From contig CAJTVL010000097.1 in the NCBI GenBank assembly GCA_910579425.1, positions 1 through 14,458 of the forward strand: a stretch of DNA of 14,458 bases. The letters run 5' to 3'. The stretch comes from an uncultured Lachnospiraceae bacterium. Its GTDB lineage: Bacteria > Bacillota > Clostridia > Lachnospirales > Lachnospiraceae. How positions within the stretch are numbered: the stretch's first letter is position 1; each line of letters begins with the position of its first letter. Below, one piece after another: positions 7,047 to 13,837 of the stretch. Below the pieces are notes generated by a model. It was not told where the DNA came from, searched no databases, and worked only from the letters and a program-made list of their open reading frames with translations. The translations under genes and the position numbers were made by a program.

Positions 7047-9238
7047 GAAAAAAGGAATTGTTAAAATTGCGGACACTGAATGCCACATCAAAAATGATGC
7101 AGATGGCAGATTTGGATTTACCGCAGCGCACAGTGCAGCGCTATTGGAACGGTGAGCGTGTTCATATATCCTACCAATGCGGGCTGTATATGCGTTGTCA
7201 GGTCTTAAATAGCTTCATGAAAGTGGCTTTTTTCCTTACGGAACACATGAGAACGGGAGGAAGAATGCCAGTTTATGAATTGTATATTGACAAAGAAAAA
7301 GGAGAATTTCTCACGTATGACCGGATTGCACAAAAATGGCTTACGGCCAAACTTGATATGATTCCCTGGCCAGGGTATGTATATTATTCTGAGAAAAAAT
7401 GGATCAGTCCACAAGGATATGAACTGATTAAAAAGTATCTCGGTGTTGAGCATGGCGGCTATCAGGGGCTGTTGGAGTATCAGTTGAAGGTTCGTGCAGA
7501 CGAGTTGAAGCGGCGCCATAAAAGAGAAACTGATCCATGGGATCTTGACCTGGAACAGACGCCGGAGCTGCCAAAAGACTGGGAACGCTGGGTAAACAAG
7601 GTTGGGATTACAGAAAATTATATGTTCTATCAGTACAGCAGGAAAGGAGCAAAAACCGGATATTGTACATTTTGTGAAAAAGAGGTGGATATAAAAAATC
7701 CACGTCATAATAAAATCGGGCACTGTCCACGGTGCCGTCACAAGGTTATATACAAATCTATTGGAAAGGCCGGCACAGTTATGACGGAATATCATCCTAT
7801 GTATCTGATGCAGAGATGTGAGGATGGATTCATGCTTCGGGAATTTAGAGGATATAGAAAATATCGGAAAGGAGAGTATGAAAATCCGGAATGCAGCAGC
7901 TGGGAAGTGCGAAGAGCTCTTTATGACCATAATGCAGAGCCACGGAATGCCTATTACTGGGGAGATTATAAACATTCGGAAACCAGGTGGATCTGTACTG
8001 ATTTCTGTAGTCCAAACTGGTATGGAAATGGGAATGGGCGGGTATATGGAAAAACCCTTCCTTCACTTGGAAAAAAAGAGTTACGCTGTACGGGAATCAT
8101 AGAAGCCCTTCAGGACAATAAGAACATGGACCCGGAAAAATATTTTGCAGTATTTGACAGGATACCTCAGCTGGAACAGCTGGCAAAGGCTCATCTGCCT
8201 GCTTTGGTATCGGAATGTATGGGTAATTACTATCATTTTAAAGAAGCATTTAAGAATCCAAGATCCAAAAGCCTGTTGAAGCTTTTGGGAATAGATTCCC
8301 AGCAGTTAAAGCGGCTTAGGGAAAACAGGGGCAGACGTCAGTTTTTGACATGGCTTCAATATGAGAAGGTTACCGGAAAATGTCTGCCGGATGAGGTGGT
8401 TTCCTGGTTCTGCAAAGAAAAAATTGTACCGGATAAACTGCGGTTTATAACAGATAGGATGAGCATTGTGCAGATCTATAATTACATAAGGCGTCAGATG
8501 TGTGAAAACCGTATGAAAAGTGATCAGGTACTTACTACATGGGCCGATTATCTTTCTATGGCCTGTCGCCTGAAAATGGATACCAATGACGCGATCATCT
8601 ATCGTGTACGGAGACTGCGCCAGCGGCATGATGAACTTGTAAAGCTCTGCGGACAGAAGGAGCTTGCAATCAGGGCTGGAGAAATTCTGGAAAAATATCC
8701 GCATATTGAGGACATTTATCAGGAAGTCAGAGCAATCTATGGGTATGCAGGAGAAGATTATACGGTTATCGTTCCTTCCCGGATTGAAGAAATCATGAAT
8801 GAAGGAGAAAAACTCCATCATTGTGTGGGGAGCAGTGACCGGTATTGGGAACGCATTGAAAGAAATGAAAGCTATGTGCTGTTTCTTCGCAGGACATCTG
8901 ATCTGGACACTTCATATTATACGCTGGAGATTGAACCGGATGGAACTGTAAGGCAGAAACGGACTATGTATGACAGACAAAAGGAGGATATCAAAGACGC
9001 AGAAAAATTCCTGCAGGAGTGGCAGAAGGTAATTTCCAAAAGAATCACCTCCAAAGAAAGAGGGCTTGCAGAAAAAAGCCGTATCCTGCGGAATCAGGAA
9101 TTTACACAAATGCGGGAAAATCAGATTGTTATCAATACAGGTGACCTTAGAGGCCAGCTTTTAGTTGACGTATTGATGGCAGATTTGATGGAGAACAAAG
9201 AGGAACTTGCGGAAACTGTTTTACCGGCGGCCGCATAA
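7043..9238 (+). CDS. PcfJ-family protein
   Basis: The start at 7043 overlaps the previous stop (ATGA), with AGGTGG just upstream; the longer frame from 7001 would overlap conserved upstream coding sequence. The product has 731 residues. A zinc ribbon is visible as C208-x-x-C211 and C228-x-x-C231. The PcfJ signature is LHHCVG (residues 591-596), followed by an FLRR strand and a TLEIEPDG strand. PcfJ proteins are encoded on conjugative plasmids (pCF10 type) and many Firmicutes elements, often next to PcfK, but their molecular role is not established. The C-terminus (residues about 640-731) is charged and helical. The gene is visibly richer in A and T than neighbouring genes: 7261-7320 is 30% GC by count. 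The family call is good; the function is unknown. Confidence 0.85.
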   Translation: MRKKELLKLRTLNATSKMMQMADLDLPQRTVQRYWNGERVHISYQCGLYMRCQVLNSFMKVAFFLTEHMRTGGRMPVYELYIDKEKGEFLTYDRIAQKWLTAKLDMIPWPGYVYYSEKKWISPQGYELIKKYLGVEHGGYQGLLEYQLKVRADELKRRHKRETDPWDLDLEQTPELPKDWERWVNKVGITENYMFYQYSRKGAKTGYCTFCEKEVDIKNPRHNKIGHCPRCRHKVIYKSIGKAGTVMTEYHPMYLMQRCEDGFMLREFRGYRKYRKGEYENPECSSWEVRRALYDHNAEPRNAYYWGDYKHSETRWICTDFCSPNWYGNGNGRVYGKTLPSLGKKELRCTGIIEALQDNKNMDPEKYFAVFDRIPQLEQLAKAHLPALVSECMGNYYHFKEAFKNPRSKSLLKLLGIDSQQLKRLRENRGRRQFLTWLQYEKVTGKCLPDEVVSWFCKEKIVPDKLRFITDRMSIVQIYNYIRRQMCENRMKSDQVLTTWADYLSMACRLKMDTNDAIIYRVRRLRQRHDELVKLCGQKELAIRAGEILEKYPHIEDIYQEVRAIYGYAGEDYTVIVPSRIEEIMNEGEKLHHCVGSSDRYWERIERNESYVLFLRRTSDLDTSYYTLEIEPDGTVRQKRTMYDRQKEDIKDAEKFLQEWQKVISKRITSKERGLAEKSRILRNQEFTQMRENQIVINTGDLRGQLLVDVLMADLMENKEELAETVLPAAA

Positions 9239-9246
9239 TAAATACT

Positions 9247-9279
9247 GGCAGGATGTCTTATCGGCATCCTGTCTTTTTT
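9247..9279 (+). terminator. Intrinsic terminator-like hairpin after the pcfJ-like gene
   Basis: GGCAGGATG (9247-9255) pairs with CATCCTGTC (9265-9273), 9 bp with one G-U pair, around a 9-nt loop. TTTTTT (9274-9279) follows. The form is a good intrinsic terminator. The next gene's Shine-Dalgarno starts at 9282, so downstream expression needs read-through, antitermination or a promoter inside the pcfJ-like gene. Confidence 0.7.
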
Positions 9280-9293
9280 ACAAGGAGGACTAT

Positions 9294-9614
9294 ATGATCA
9301 AAAATTTAAGCCAGTTAAAAAAGTCTTTAAAGAAGGGAACCAATATTGAGATCATTTCTCATTGCCGCACGGAATATGCCGGGCAGAAACGCAGAATCAC
9401 CAAGTCCAATACCCAGGGATTCTACAGCATCGTACCGGATGAGCCGGATAATGAAGTGACGCTTGCCAACGATGGGAAAGGAAATGTTCTCTGGTGGAAG
9501 AAAGCATCCTTTTGGGAGTTTGAAAATGATATCTGCAGTGTGTACTGCAGCGACAACGAGCATACGAAGCAATATCTGATCATGTCATTCCGCATTATAG
9601 AGGAGGTGGCTTAA
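9294..9614 (+). CDS. Small conserved-looking protein of unknown function
   Basis: The start at 9294 follows AAGGAGG (9282-9288) by 5 nt; an in-frame upstream extension would run through the terminator hairpin. The product has 106 residues. It begins with a Lys-rich helix (LSQLKKSLKKG). A probably beta-rich body follows, with several aromatic residues (GFYSIVP, VLWWKK, FWEFEN) and a final LIMSFRI strand. It has no signal peptide, membrane segment or recognisable catalytic motif. Similar small proteins are familiar as hypothetical genes on Firmicutes elements. Its stop codon abuts the ligase start with no spacer, and the ligase ribosome site lies inside its last codons, so the two are translationally coupled. 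I do not recognise a named family. Confidence 0.75.
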   Translation: MIKNLSQLKKSLKKGTNIEIISHCRTEYAGQKRRITKSNTQGFYSIVPDEPDNEVTLANDGKGNVLWWKKASFWEFENDICSVYCSDNEHTKQYLIMSFRIIEEVA

Positions 9615-11630
9615 ATGGCACAGAATGCATGGGAAAAAGTGCAGGCACTGACCGCACAGCTGAACCGGTACAGAGACGAATATTATAACGGCAATGCCCC
9701 GTCTGTTTCGGATGCCGTCTATGACAGGATGTGTGACGAGCTGGCAGTGCTGGAGATGGAGACGGGAATCTGGATGACGGATTCCCCCACCCGGACAGTG
9801 GGATTTGAAGCAGTCAGCGAGCTGGAAAAGACGAACCATCCCATTTCCCTGTTATCACTGGAAAAGACCAAGAGCGTAGAAGAACTGGTTTCCTTTGTGG
9901 GTGAGCATCAGATTCTTCTGATGCTGAAGCTGGACGGGCTGACCGTCAAGCTGACTTATGAGGATGGAAAACTGGCCCAGGCGGCTACCCGCGGCGACGG
10001 AGATACCGGTGAGGTGGTCACCCACAATGTCCGTGGTATTTCCGGGATACCCCAGAGTATTCCTTATCGGGAGAGACTGGTAGTGAGCGGGGAGGCTTTC
10101 ATCCGCCCCGGTGATTTTCATCGTCTGAGAGAAACCCTGACAGACAGCAGTGGAGAACGCTATAAGAACGGAAGGAACCTGGCCGCTGGTTCTGTGCGCC
10201 TTTTAGACAGTGCGGTCTGCCGGGAAAGAAAAGTGATGTATATGCCTTTTGCTGTAGTGGAGGGATTCCCTGAACTGGAGTTAAAGTCCCAGAAACTGCG
10301 AAAACTTCCGGAACTGGGATTTCAGGTCTGCAAATTTGTCATAAGCAGGCGGAGCCTTACTTGTCAGGAGATGGAGGATGGCATCGGGAAACTGCGGCAG
10401 TTTGCCAGTGATAATGATATCCCCATTGACGGAATCGTGGCATCTTATAATGATATTGGTTTTTCCATGTCCTGTGGAAGGACAGGCCACCACTACAAAG
10501 ACGGTTTGGCCTTTAAGTTTGAGGATGAGCTCCATGAGACAAAGCTGCTCGCAGTTGAATGGAACCCTTCCCGTTCCGGGGAGATCTCTCCGGTGGCAGT
10601 TTTCCAGCCAGTACAGATTGACGGCTGTGAGGTATCCAGGGCCAGCCTGCATAACATGTCTTTTATTGAGGGCATGGAACTAAAACTTGGCTGCCGGATA
10701 CTGGTCAGCAAGCGGAATATGATCATCCCCCATGTGGAAGAAAATCTGGATCGTGGTGATTTTTCTCTGGCAGAGGTAATACCTGATAAATGCCCCTGCT
10801 GCGGGGAACCAACCCGTGTCCATGAAAGTCGTTCCATAGAGGATGGAAAAGAAAAGATCACAAAGACACTGTTTTGTGACAATCTGAATTGTGAAACCAG
10901 ACGGCTGCGTCAGTTCGTTCATTTTGCAGGCCAGAAGGCTATGAATATTGAAGGGCTGTCTGAAGCGACACTGGAAAAATTCATAGGCAGAGGCTGGATT
11001 CATACCTATATGGATATTTATGAACTGGACAGGCACAGGAATGAGATCATTCAGATGGAAGGCTTTGGAGAGAAATCCTGGCAGCGGCTCTGGGATGCGA
11101 TTCAGGGCAGCAGGAACACGACTTTTGAGCGTTATCTGATTGCTATGGATATTCCAATGGTGGGGAACACAGCCAGCCGCACGCTTTGCAGACAGTTTCA
11201 TGGGAGCCTGGAGGAATTCGAGGATGCAGTGCATCATCAGTATGATTTTACACAGCTTCCGGATTTCGGAGATACTCTGCACAACAATATCCATGAATGG
11301 TTTTATGATGAAGAGAATCTTTATGTATGGGAGGTATTACAGAAAATGTTAAATATCGAGATCAACTCACCAGAGGACAGCATGGTTTCCGTATCGGAGA
11401 ATCCTTTTGTAGGAATGACGATTGTAGTGACCGGAAAGGTGGAGCCTTATACCCGAAGTGGTATCAACGCGAAAATTGAATCTCTGGGTGCCCGTGCAGG
11501 AAGTTCGGTGAGCAGTAAAACAGATTATCTGGTCTGTGGAGAAAAAGCCGGCAGCAAGCTGGCAAAGGCCAGGGAACTGGGAATAAAAGTCCTGACACCG
11601 GAACAGTTTTTCCATATGGCCGGCGAATAG
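9615..11630 (+). CDS. ligA: NAD-dependent DNA ligase, accessory LigA
   Basis: The ATG at 9615 directly follows the preceding TAA, with GAGGAGGTGG (9600-9609) upstream. At 671 residues it has the normal LigA length and full domain order. The N-terminal NAD-binding part contains SVSDAVYD. The adenylation domain has KLDG with nucleophile K105, TRGDGDTGE, RNLAAGS and IDGIV. The OB-fold has SRSGEISPV. The zinc finger ligands are C393, C396, C421 and C426. Helix-hairpin-helix repeats follow, then a C-terminal BRCT domain (about residues 596-671). It should seal nicks using NAD+. The segment before the nucleophile reads LLMLKLDG instead of the usual EPKxDG. A host would already have a chromosomal LigA, so this is an element-borne second copy, probably for sealing nicks after transfer or replication. 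Confidence 0.93.
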   Translation: MAQNAWEKVQALTAQLNRYRDEYYNGNAPSVSDAVYDRMCDELAVLEMETGIWMTDSPTRTVGFEAVSELEKTNHPISLLSLEKTKSVEELVSFVGEHQILLMLKLDGLTVKLTYEDGKLAQAATRGDGDTGEVVTHNVRGISGIPQSIPYRERLVVSGEAFIRPGDFHRLRETLTDSSGERYKNGRNLAAGSVRLLDSAVCRERKVMYMPFAVVEGFPELELKSQKLRKLPELGFQVCKFVISRRSLTCQEMEDGIGKLRQFASDNDIPIDGIVASYNDIGFSMSCGRTGHHYKDGLAFKFEDELHETKLLAVEWNPSRSGEISPVAVFQPVQIDGCEVSRASLHNMSFIEGMELKLGCRILVSKRNMIIPHVEENLDRGDFSLAEVIPDKCPCCGEPTRVHESRSIEDGKEKITKTLFCDNLNCETRRLRQFVHFAGQKAMNIEGLSEATLEKFIGRGWIHTYMDIYELDRHRNEIIQMEGFGEKSWQRLWDAIQGSRNTTFERYLIAMDIPMVGNTASRTLCRQFHGSLEEFEDAVHHQYDFTQLPDFGDTLHNNIHEWFYDEENLYVWEVLQKMLNIEINSPEDSMVSVSENPFVGMTIVVTGKVEPYTRSGINAKIESLGARAGSSVSSKTDYLVCGEKAGSKLAKARELGIKVLTPEQFFHMAGE

Positions 11631-11662
11631 GCAAGGGTCTAAAACAATAGGATTTTATGTAT

Positions 11663-11695
11663 GGGAGAGAGCTTGTAGAGTTCTCTCCTGTCTTT
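11663..11695 (+). promoter_or_regulatory. Stem-loop between ligase gene and next gene
   Basis: An 11-bp stem (11663-11673 with 11679-11689, including two G-U pairs; core GGAGAGA/TCTCTCC) closes a 5-nt loop. It is followed by GTC and only TTT, so it is a strong hairpin but a weak terminator. The Shine-Dalgarno of the next gene starts at 11696. It repeats the layout seen before the genes at 2326, 5477 and 9294. Confidence 0.55.
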
Positions 11696-11710
11696 AAAGG
11701 AGGAAATCAA

Positions 11711-12337
11711 ATGAGCAAGAGAACCATGATAAAATTGTCGGCATCTGAGGATTATATTTATCTGAGGACATTATCAGAGGAATATCGTTCCCCACAGGGA
11801 TTTACGATTACAGATAAAGAATTAGCGGAGATGGAGGAAAAGGGGTATAAGGTTATATCAGATATCCATTCTTTTGCAAGACTGTCTCTGCGGAAAACAA
11901 TGGACGAAACCGATATTCTGGTCATAAACTTTACCTGGCTGAGTGACGCAGGCGGAGGAAAGGTTTCCGGAAGAGAGGAAACGGTGCTGCTTTCCTATGA
12001 GAAGTTTCAGGAGTATGTCCGGGAAAGCAGGAAAAATAACGGAGAGCAGAAAAGGATTTTGTCTTTGGATGAAAAGCCCAGACCGAGGATTGAATTCCAG
12101 AGCAGACGGAATCTGAAGGCGGTCACAGGGGAAAAACTTCTTCGGAAAAAGCTGGGGAAGGCTCTCTGGAGACATTTTGCATGGAAAGGGAGCAGGCAGA
12201 TTACAATATACGATGATTTCGAGCCATACAGCTTTTTCTTCCGGGAACAGACGCCATACGGAACCGGAATCTGCGGAGGAATCATTCTTCATGGGTGGGA
12301 AAATATGGAGAAGGCGTATTATGGGATACATACCTGA
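11711..12337 (+). CDS. Protein of unknown function, last gene of the processing block
   Basis: The start at 11711 is chosen because AAAGGAGG (11696-11703) lies 7 nt upstream; the in-frame ATG at 11657 would read through a strong hairpin. The product has 208 residues. The N-terminal two thirds mix charged helices and strands. The C-terminal part (about residues 143-208) looks like a compact conserved domain: LRKKLGKALWRHF, YDDFEPYSFFFRE, then ICGGIILHGWE and AYYGIHT. No membrane segment, signal peptide or metal motif is evident. It belongs by orientation and spacing to the upstream block and is followed by a strong terminator. I do not recognise a named family, although this C-terminal pattern is familiar from hypothetical proteins of Clostridia elements. 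Confidence 0.75.
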   Translation: MSKRTMIKLSASEDYIYLRTLSEEYRSPQGFTITDKELAEMEEKGYKVISDIHSFARLSLRKTMDETDILVINFTWLSDAGGGKVSGREETVLLSYEKFQEYVRESRKNNGEQKRILSLDEKPRPRIEFQSRRNLKAVTGEKLLRKKLGKALWRHFAWKGSRQITIYDDFEPYSFFFREQTPYGTGICGGIILHGWENMEKAYYGIHT

Positions 12338-12359
12338 CCAGAATAGGCAGGACAGGTTT

Positions 12360-12415
12360 TACAGGACAGAATGCAGGGCAGGCGGCAGGATATGTTGTCT
12401 GTCCTGTATTTTTTT
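12360..12415 (+). terminator. Strong intrinsic terminator closing the processing block
   Basis: A perfect 11-bp stem (TACAGGACAGA at 12360-12370 with TCTGTCCTGTA at 12398-12408) encloses a 27-nt loop and is followed by seven T residues (12409-12415). This is the best terminator in the window. It separates the upstream block from the parM-like gene. Confidence 0.8.
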
Positions 12416-12423
12416 CTATTTTG

Positions 12424-12463
12424 TTGAAAAATGCGTAATCCATGCGTAAAGGATAAGTATAAA
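12424..12463 (+). promoter_or_regulatory. Candidate promoter of the parMR-like pair
   Basis: A -10-like TATAAA (12458-12463) precedes the parM-like start by 23 nt. The nearest good -35-like hexamer, TTGAAA (12424-12429), is 28 bp away, too far for a standard sigma-A promoter. No good -35 lies at 16-18 bp. The excess equals one copy of the 11-bp repeat in between. The promoter is therefore weak, activator-dependent or differently placed. Confidence 0.4.
12431..12452. repeat. Two tandem 11-bp direct repeats, candidate parC-like/operator site
   Basis: ATGCGTAATCC (12431-12441) and ATGCGTAAAGG (12442-12452) share ATGCGTAA in direct tandem with an 11-bp period. The next 11 bp (12453-12463) keep A, T and GTA at the same register, so a degenerate third unit is possible. 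The centromere parC of plasmid R1 is built from 11-bp direct repeats around the parM promoter and is bound by ParR. The same role here is inferred from position and period. Confidence 0.55.
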
Positions 12464-12486
12464 ATAAAAAAGGAGATGGGAAACTT

Positions 12487-13398
12487 ATGTTAATTGCAAT
12501 CGACCATGGGAACAAACAAATGAAAACAATCCACTGCCCGCCTTTTGTGTCCGGGCTGACGGAGAGCATTGTCAGGCCCTTTGGCAGCGAGGTCCTGGAA
12601 TACCGGGATAAGTTTTACACGCTGTCAAACCAGAGGATCCCTTATAAGAGGGATAAGACGGAGGATGACCGCTTTTTTATCCTTACCCTGTTCGCAGTCG
12701 CAGAGGAACTCCATAGAAAAGAGCGGTACGGGGAAGAAGTGGTGCATGTATCCCTGGCGGTAGGGCTTCCGCCTGCCCACTATGGGGCGCAGAACCAGTC
12801 CTTCATCCGGTATTTTTCAGGCAGGGGCATTGTAAACTTCCAGTACCGGGAGAATCCCTACACGGTTTATATTGAGGATGTGCGGTGCTACCCGCAGGCT
12901 TTTGCGGCGGCCGTGACCATGATGGACCGGCTGCTGGATAAGCCCAGGGTGCTGGTCGTGGATATCGGAGGCTTTACGGCGGACTATCTGATGATGCGCT
13001 CCGGCCGGGCGGACCTGTCGGTATGCGACTCCCTGGAGAACGGGGTGATCCTTCTGTATAACCGGATACGGACAAAGGTAAATTCGGAATTTGATATCCT
13101 GCTGGAAGAAACGGACATTGACGGCATTTTAAAAGACGGTGGGGACACGTATGCCCCGGAAGTGGTCTCCCTTGTGGAGAAGCTGGCGCAGGATTTTGTC
13201 AACGACCTGGCAAACAGCCTGCGGGAGCGCATGCTGGATCTGATGTCCGGCATGGTGGTATTTGTGGGCGGCGGGGCAATCCTGCTGCGCCGGCAGATCG
13301 AAGCCTCCGGGAAGGTGAGAAATGCCCTGTTTGTGGAAGAAATCCATGCCAACGCAAAGGGATATGAGTTCCTTTACAAGATGGAAACAGGCAGGTGA
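12487..13398 (+). CDS. parM: ParM/StbA-type actin-like plasmid segregation ATPase
   Basis: The 303-residue product starts at ATG 12487, with AGGAG (12471-12475) rather far upstream (11 nt). The actin-fold nucleotide motifs are visible: phosphate 1 is IAIDHGNKQMK (D6, G8, K10), phosphate 2 is VVDIGGFTADY (D159-G162), and the adenosine motif is VFVGGGAILL (G261-G263). Length fits plasmid ParM-like proteins rather than chromosomal MreB. Known family members polymerise with ATP and push plasmid copies apart when bound by an adaptor at a centromere. Here a ribbon-helix-helix gene follows by 4 nt and 11-bp repeats precede, matching a type II partition cassette. The coding sequence is GC-rich (12901-12960 is 65% by count), unlike the pcfJ-like gene, so it may have a separate origin. 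Confidence 0.85.
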   Translation: MLIAIDHGNKQMKTIHCPPFVSGLTESIVRPFGSEVLEYRDKFYTLSNQRIPYKRDKTEDDRFFILTLFAVAEELHRKERYGEEVVHVSLAVGLPPAHYGAQNQSFIRYFSGRGIVNFQYRENPYTVYIEDVRCYPQAFAAAVTMMDRLLDKPRVLVVDIGGFTADYLMMRSGRADLSVCDSLENGVILLYNRIRTKVNSEFDILLEETDIDGILKDGGDTYAPEVVSLVEKLAQDFVNDLANSLRERMLDLMSGMVVFVGGGAILLRRQIEASGKVRNALFVEEIHANAKGYEFLYKMETGR

Positions 13399-13402
13399 GC
13401 CT

Positions 13403-13804
13403 ATGGGGGAAAAGAAAAACCGGGAGCGGTTCAGCATCAAGTTCAATGAAAATGACCCGTCCCATGATGCGGTGATCCGCCTGCTGGAGAAACAGGGGGC
13501 GCACAGCAAGGCGCAGTTTCTTGTGAATGCGGTCCTCCATTACATCCACTGCCCGGAAACGCCGGATATCAGGATTCCCCCGGCGGTGGACAGGGCGGCC
13601 ATAGAAGAAATCGTTGCGGAGATCCTGGAGCGGAAGGGAACGGGAAAACAGGCCGGCCACAGACCGGATGTAAGGAAAGAACCTGCGGCGGAGCGGGGAA
13701 CTGTAAAGCAGGAGCAGAAAAGAGAAGGGGAACAGCAGAAAGAAATAGACCAGGCGACACTGGCGCTGATCGCGGATACCATGTCGGCGTTCCGGAGCAG
13801 TTAA
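13403..13804 (+). CDS. ParR-like ribbon-helix-helix DNA-binding adaptor
   Basis: The start at 13403 (133 residues) lies 4 nt after the parM-like stop, with AGGTG (13393-13397) upstream; an earlier in-frame ATG at 13322 would overlap the ATPase gene and is not needed. Residues about 6-46 fit a ribbon-helix-helix fold: strand RFSIKFN, helix DAVIRLLEKQG, turn AHSK, helix AQFLVNAVLHYI. The rest is charged and mostly helical, rich in Lys, Glu and Gln (about residues 75-115), and ends in ALIADTMSAFRSS. In type II partition systems the ParR adaptor has such an N-terminal DNA-binding domain and a C-terminal segment that touches ParM filaments. The context makes this the likely role and suggests it represses its own operon through the 11-bp repeats. 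It could also be a plain repressor. Confidence 0.7.
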   Translation: MGEKKNRERFSIKFNENDPSHDAVIRLLEKQGAHSKAQFLVNAVLHYIHCPETPDIRIPPAVDRAAIEEIVAEILERKGTGKQAGHRPDVRKEPAAERGTVKQEQKREGEQQKEIDQATLALIADTMSAFRSS

Positions 13805-13837
13805 AAAGCACAGGGGGGATTATTTTCCGCTCTGTGC
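13803..13837 (-). terminator. Minus-strand terminator of the XRE repressor gene
   Basis: Reading the minus strand, GCACAG (13837-13832) pairs with CTGTGC (13813-13808) and is followed by TTTTT (13807-13803). The stem begins inside the last codons of the repressor gene, and the T-tract overlaps the stop codon of the parR-like gene. On the plus strand the hairpin is not followed by T residues, so it should act in one direction only. The 6-bp stem and 18-nt loop make it moderate. Confidence 0.4.

Noticed and set aside
10680..11294. 204-codon minus-strand open frame inside the ligase gene
   Set aside because: It lies wholly opposite the zinc-finger and HhH region of LigA and has no ribosome site or recognisable motif.
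12431..12452. The direct repeats as a CRISPR or replication-origin array
   Set aside because: Only two clear units exist, with no spacers, no DnaA boxes and no initiator gene nearby; the parM context explains them better.
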